A stretch of 64,000 nt of DNA from Syntrophomonas sp. UBA1376. GTDB taxonomy: Bacteria > Bacillota > Syntrophomonadia > Syntrophomonadales > Syntrophomonadaceae. Where the stretch lies: contig DBRE01000111.1 of the NCBI GenBank assembly GCA_002305535.1, forward strand, positions 13,371 to 77,370. Reading direction: 5' to 3'. Every line of letters starts with the position of its first letter. Within the stretch, counting starts at the first letter, position 1. The position numbers were made by a program, and so were the translations under genes. The notes beneath the pieces were generated by a model. That model had not been told where the DNA came from. It ran no database searches and worked only from the letters and a program-made list of their open reading frames with translations. This document shows, piece by piece, positions 63,570-64,000 of the stretch.

Positions 63570-64000
63570 AAACGATGAGAAAGAAACTCTTTGCGATTTT
63601 GCTTTTGGCTTTCTGTTGTGTGCTGTTTTTCCCCATAACAGCAATGGCGGAGGAAATTACCGAAGAACCTATCGCATTGCCGGAAACTATGATAATTATT
63701 AAACAGTTGTTCAGCGATTCCGGTGAATTGGAACCAGAAAAAATCACCATCAATTCTGACGAAGGCGGGCGGTTTTCTTTTGAATATCCTGCCAAAACCA
63801 TAGCCGATATGCGCGGCCATGGCGACGACCATTCGATAACGGCATTCCGCGTTGAGGGAAGAGCTGATTACAGGATAGATAAAGAAAAGGAGCACAAATT
63901 CGGTGCGGAATACAGCAGATGGATTGTGGGAGAATTTGCGGTACCGGATGAGATTGTCTATACCGTGCTGACACCTTCAGTCTCGGAAAGTCATTCCAAC
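63566..64000 (+). CDS. Secreted hypothetical protein, 3' end cut by window edge
   Basis: The 145 visible residues start MKTMRKKLFAILLLAFCC, a signal peptide with a likely cleavage after AMA (residue 28). The mature part is acidic and beta-rich, with repeats of charged residues and no recognised domain so far; the gene runs past the end of the window. The ATG overlaps the previous stop by four bases and has AAGGAGGTGG upstream. Confidence 0.7.
   Translation, partial: MKTMRKKLFAILLLAFCCVLFFPITAMAEEITEEPIALPETMIIIKQLFSDSGELEPEKITINSDEGGRFSFEYPAKTIADMRGHGDDHSITAFRVEGRADYRIDKEKEHKFGAEYSRWIVGEFAVPDEIVYTVLTPSVSESHSN

Noticed and set aside
63398..63974. Overlapping minus-strand frames of 74 to 165 codons
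   Set aside because: They lie antisense to the membrane and secreted protein genes, which have strong ribosome sites and natural codon use.
1..64000. CRISPR array, prophage, intact insertion sequence or rRNA genes
   Set aside because: No regularly spaced repeats, phage structural or transposase genes, or rRNA sequence were seen on either strand.

Overview
The window looks like a chromosomal segment of a low-to-mid GC, spore-forming, anaerobic Firmicute of the class Clostridia. The best match from gene content is a Syntrophomonadaceae-like organism. Evidence: SpoVS, RemA, YmdB and RNase Y; T-box, SAM-I and FMN riboswitches with intrinsic terminators; a 4-hydroxybutyryl-CoA dehydratase under a sigma-54 promoter with a CBS-PAS-AAA+ activator; a phasin-like protein; strong AGGAGG ribosome binding sites and many TTG/GTG starts. 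The species assignment is inference from content only.

Layout. 1-8500: an incomplete beta-CASP metallohydrolase, an unknown protein whose ribosome site lies in a hairpin, an Lrp regulator plus aminotransferase behind a T-box with a probable alanine (GCC) specifier, an anchored phosphatase-superfamily protein, a phasin-UbiB pair, tRNA-Lys(CTT), an SGNH hydrolase and a 48-residue protein. 8698-16700: Mrp ATPase, YqxD, an ECF sigma/anti-sigma pair, an EF-G paralogue with a structured leader, isochorismatase-type hydrolase, a short dUTPase, GNAT and a membrane-anchored zinc-domain protein. 16776-20460: tRNA-Leu(CAG), an exported unknown protein, and metNIQ under a SAM-I riboswitch. 20621-26349: DUF1646 membrane protein, a CGGC protein, 4-hydroxybutyryl-CoA dehydratase and its probable sigma-54 activator.

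26587-46641 is a long minus-strand block of conserved core genes: ribDEBAH under an FMN riboswitch, then priA-def-fmt-DUF116-peptidase-rsmB-rlmN-prpC-pknB-rsgA-rpe, preceded by yicC-remA-gmk-rpoZ-coaBC-metK. 46734-60281, also minus strand: Ca2+ ATPase, a divergent UDG-fold protein, LysM-NlpC/P60 hydrolase, PHP protein, M19 dipeptidase, spoVS, ymdB, an unknown gene, rny, recA, thpR and cinA.

60300-64000 is accessory in character: a frameshifted HTH/excisionase-like remnant, a LuxR regulator fused to a 12-helix MFS-like domain, then an operon of two membrane proteins and one exported protein that runs off the window. The strongest regulatory find is the sigma-54 promoter in front of abfD; the least explained coding region is the operon after 62288. 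No CRISPR array, prophage or intact insertion sequence was seen.
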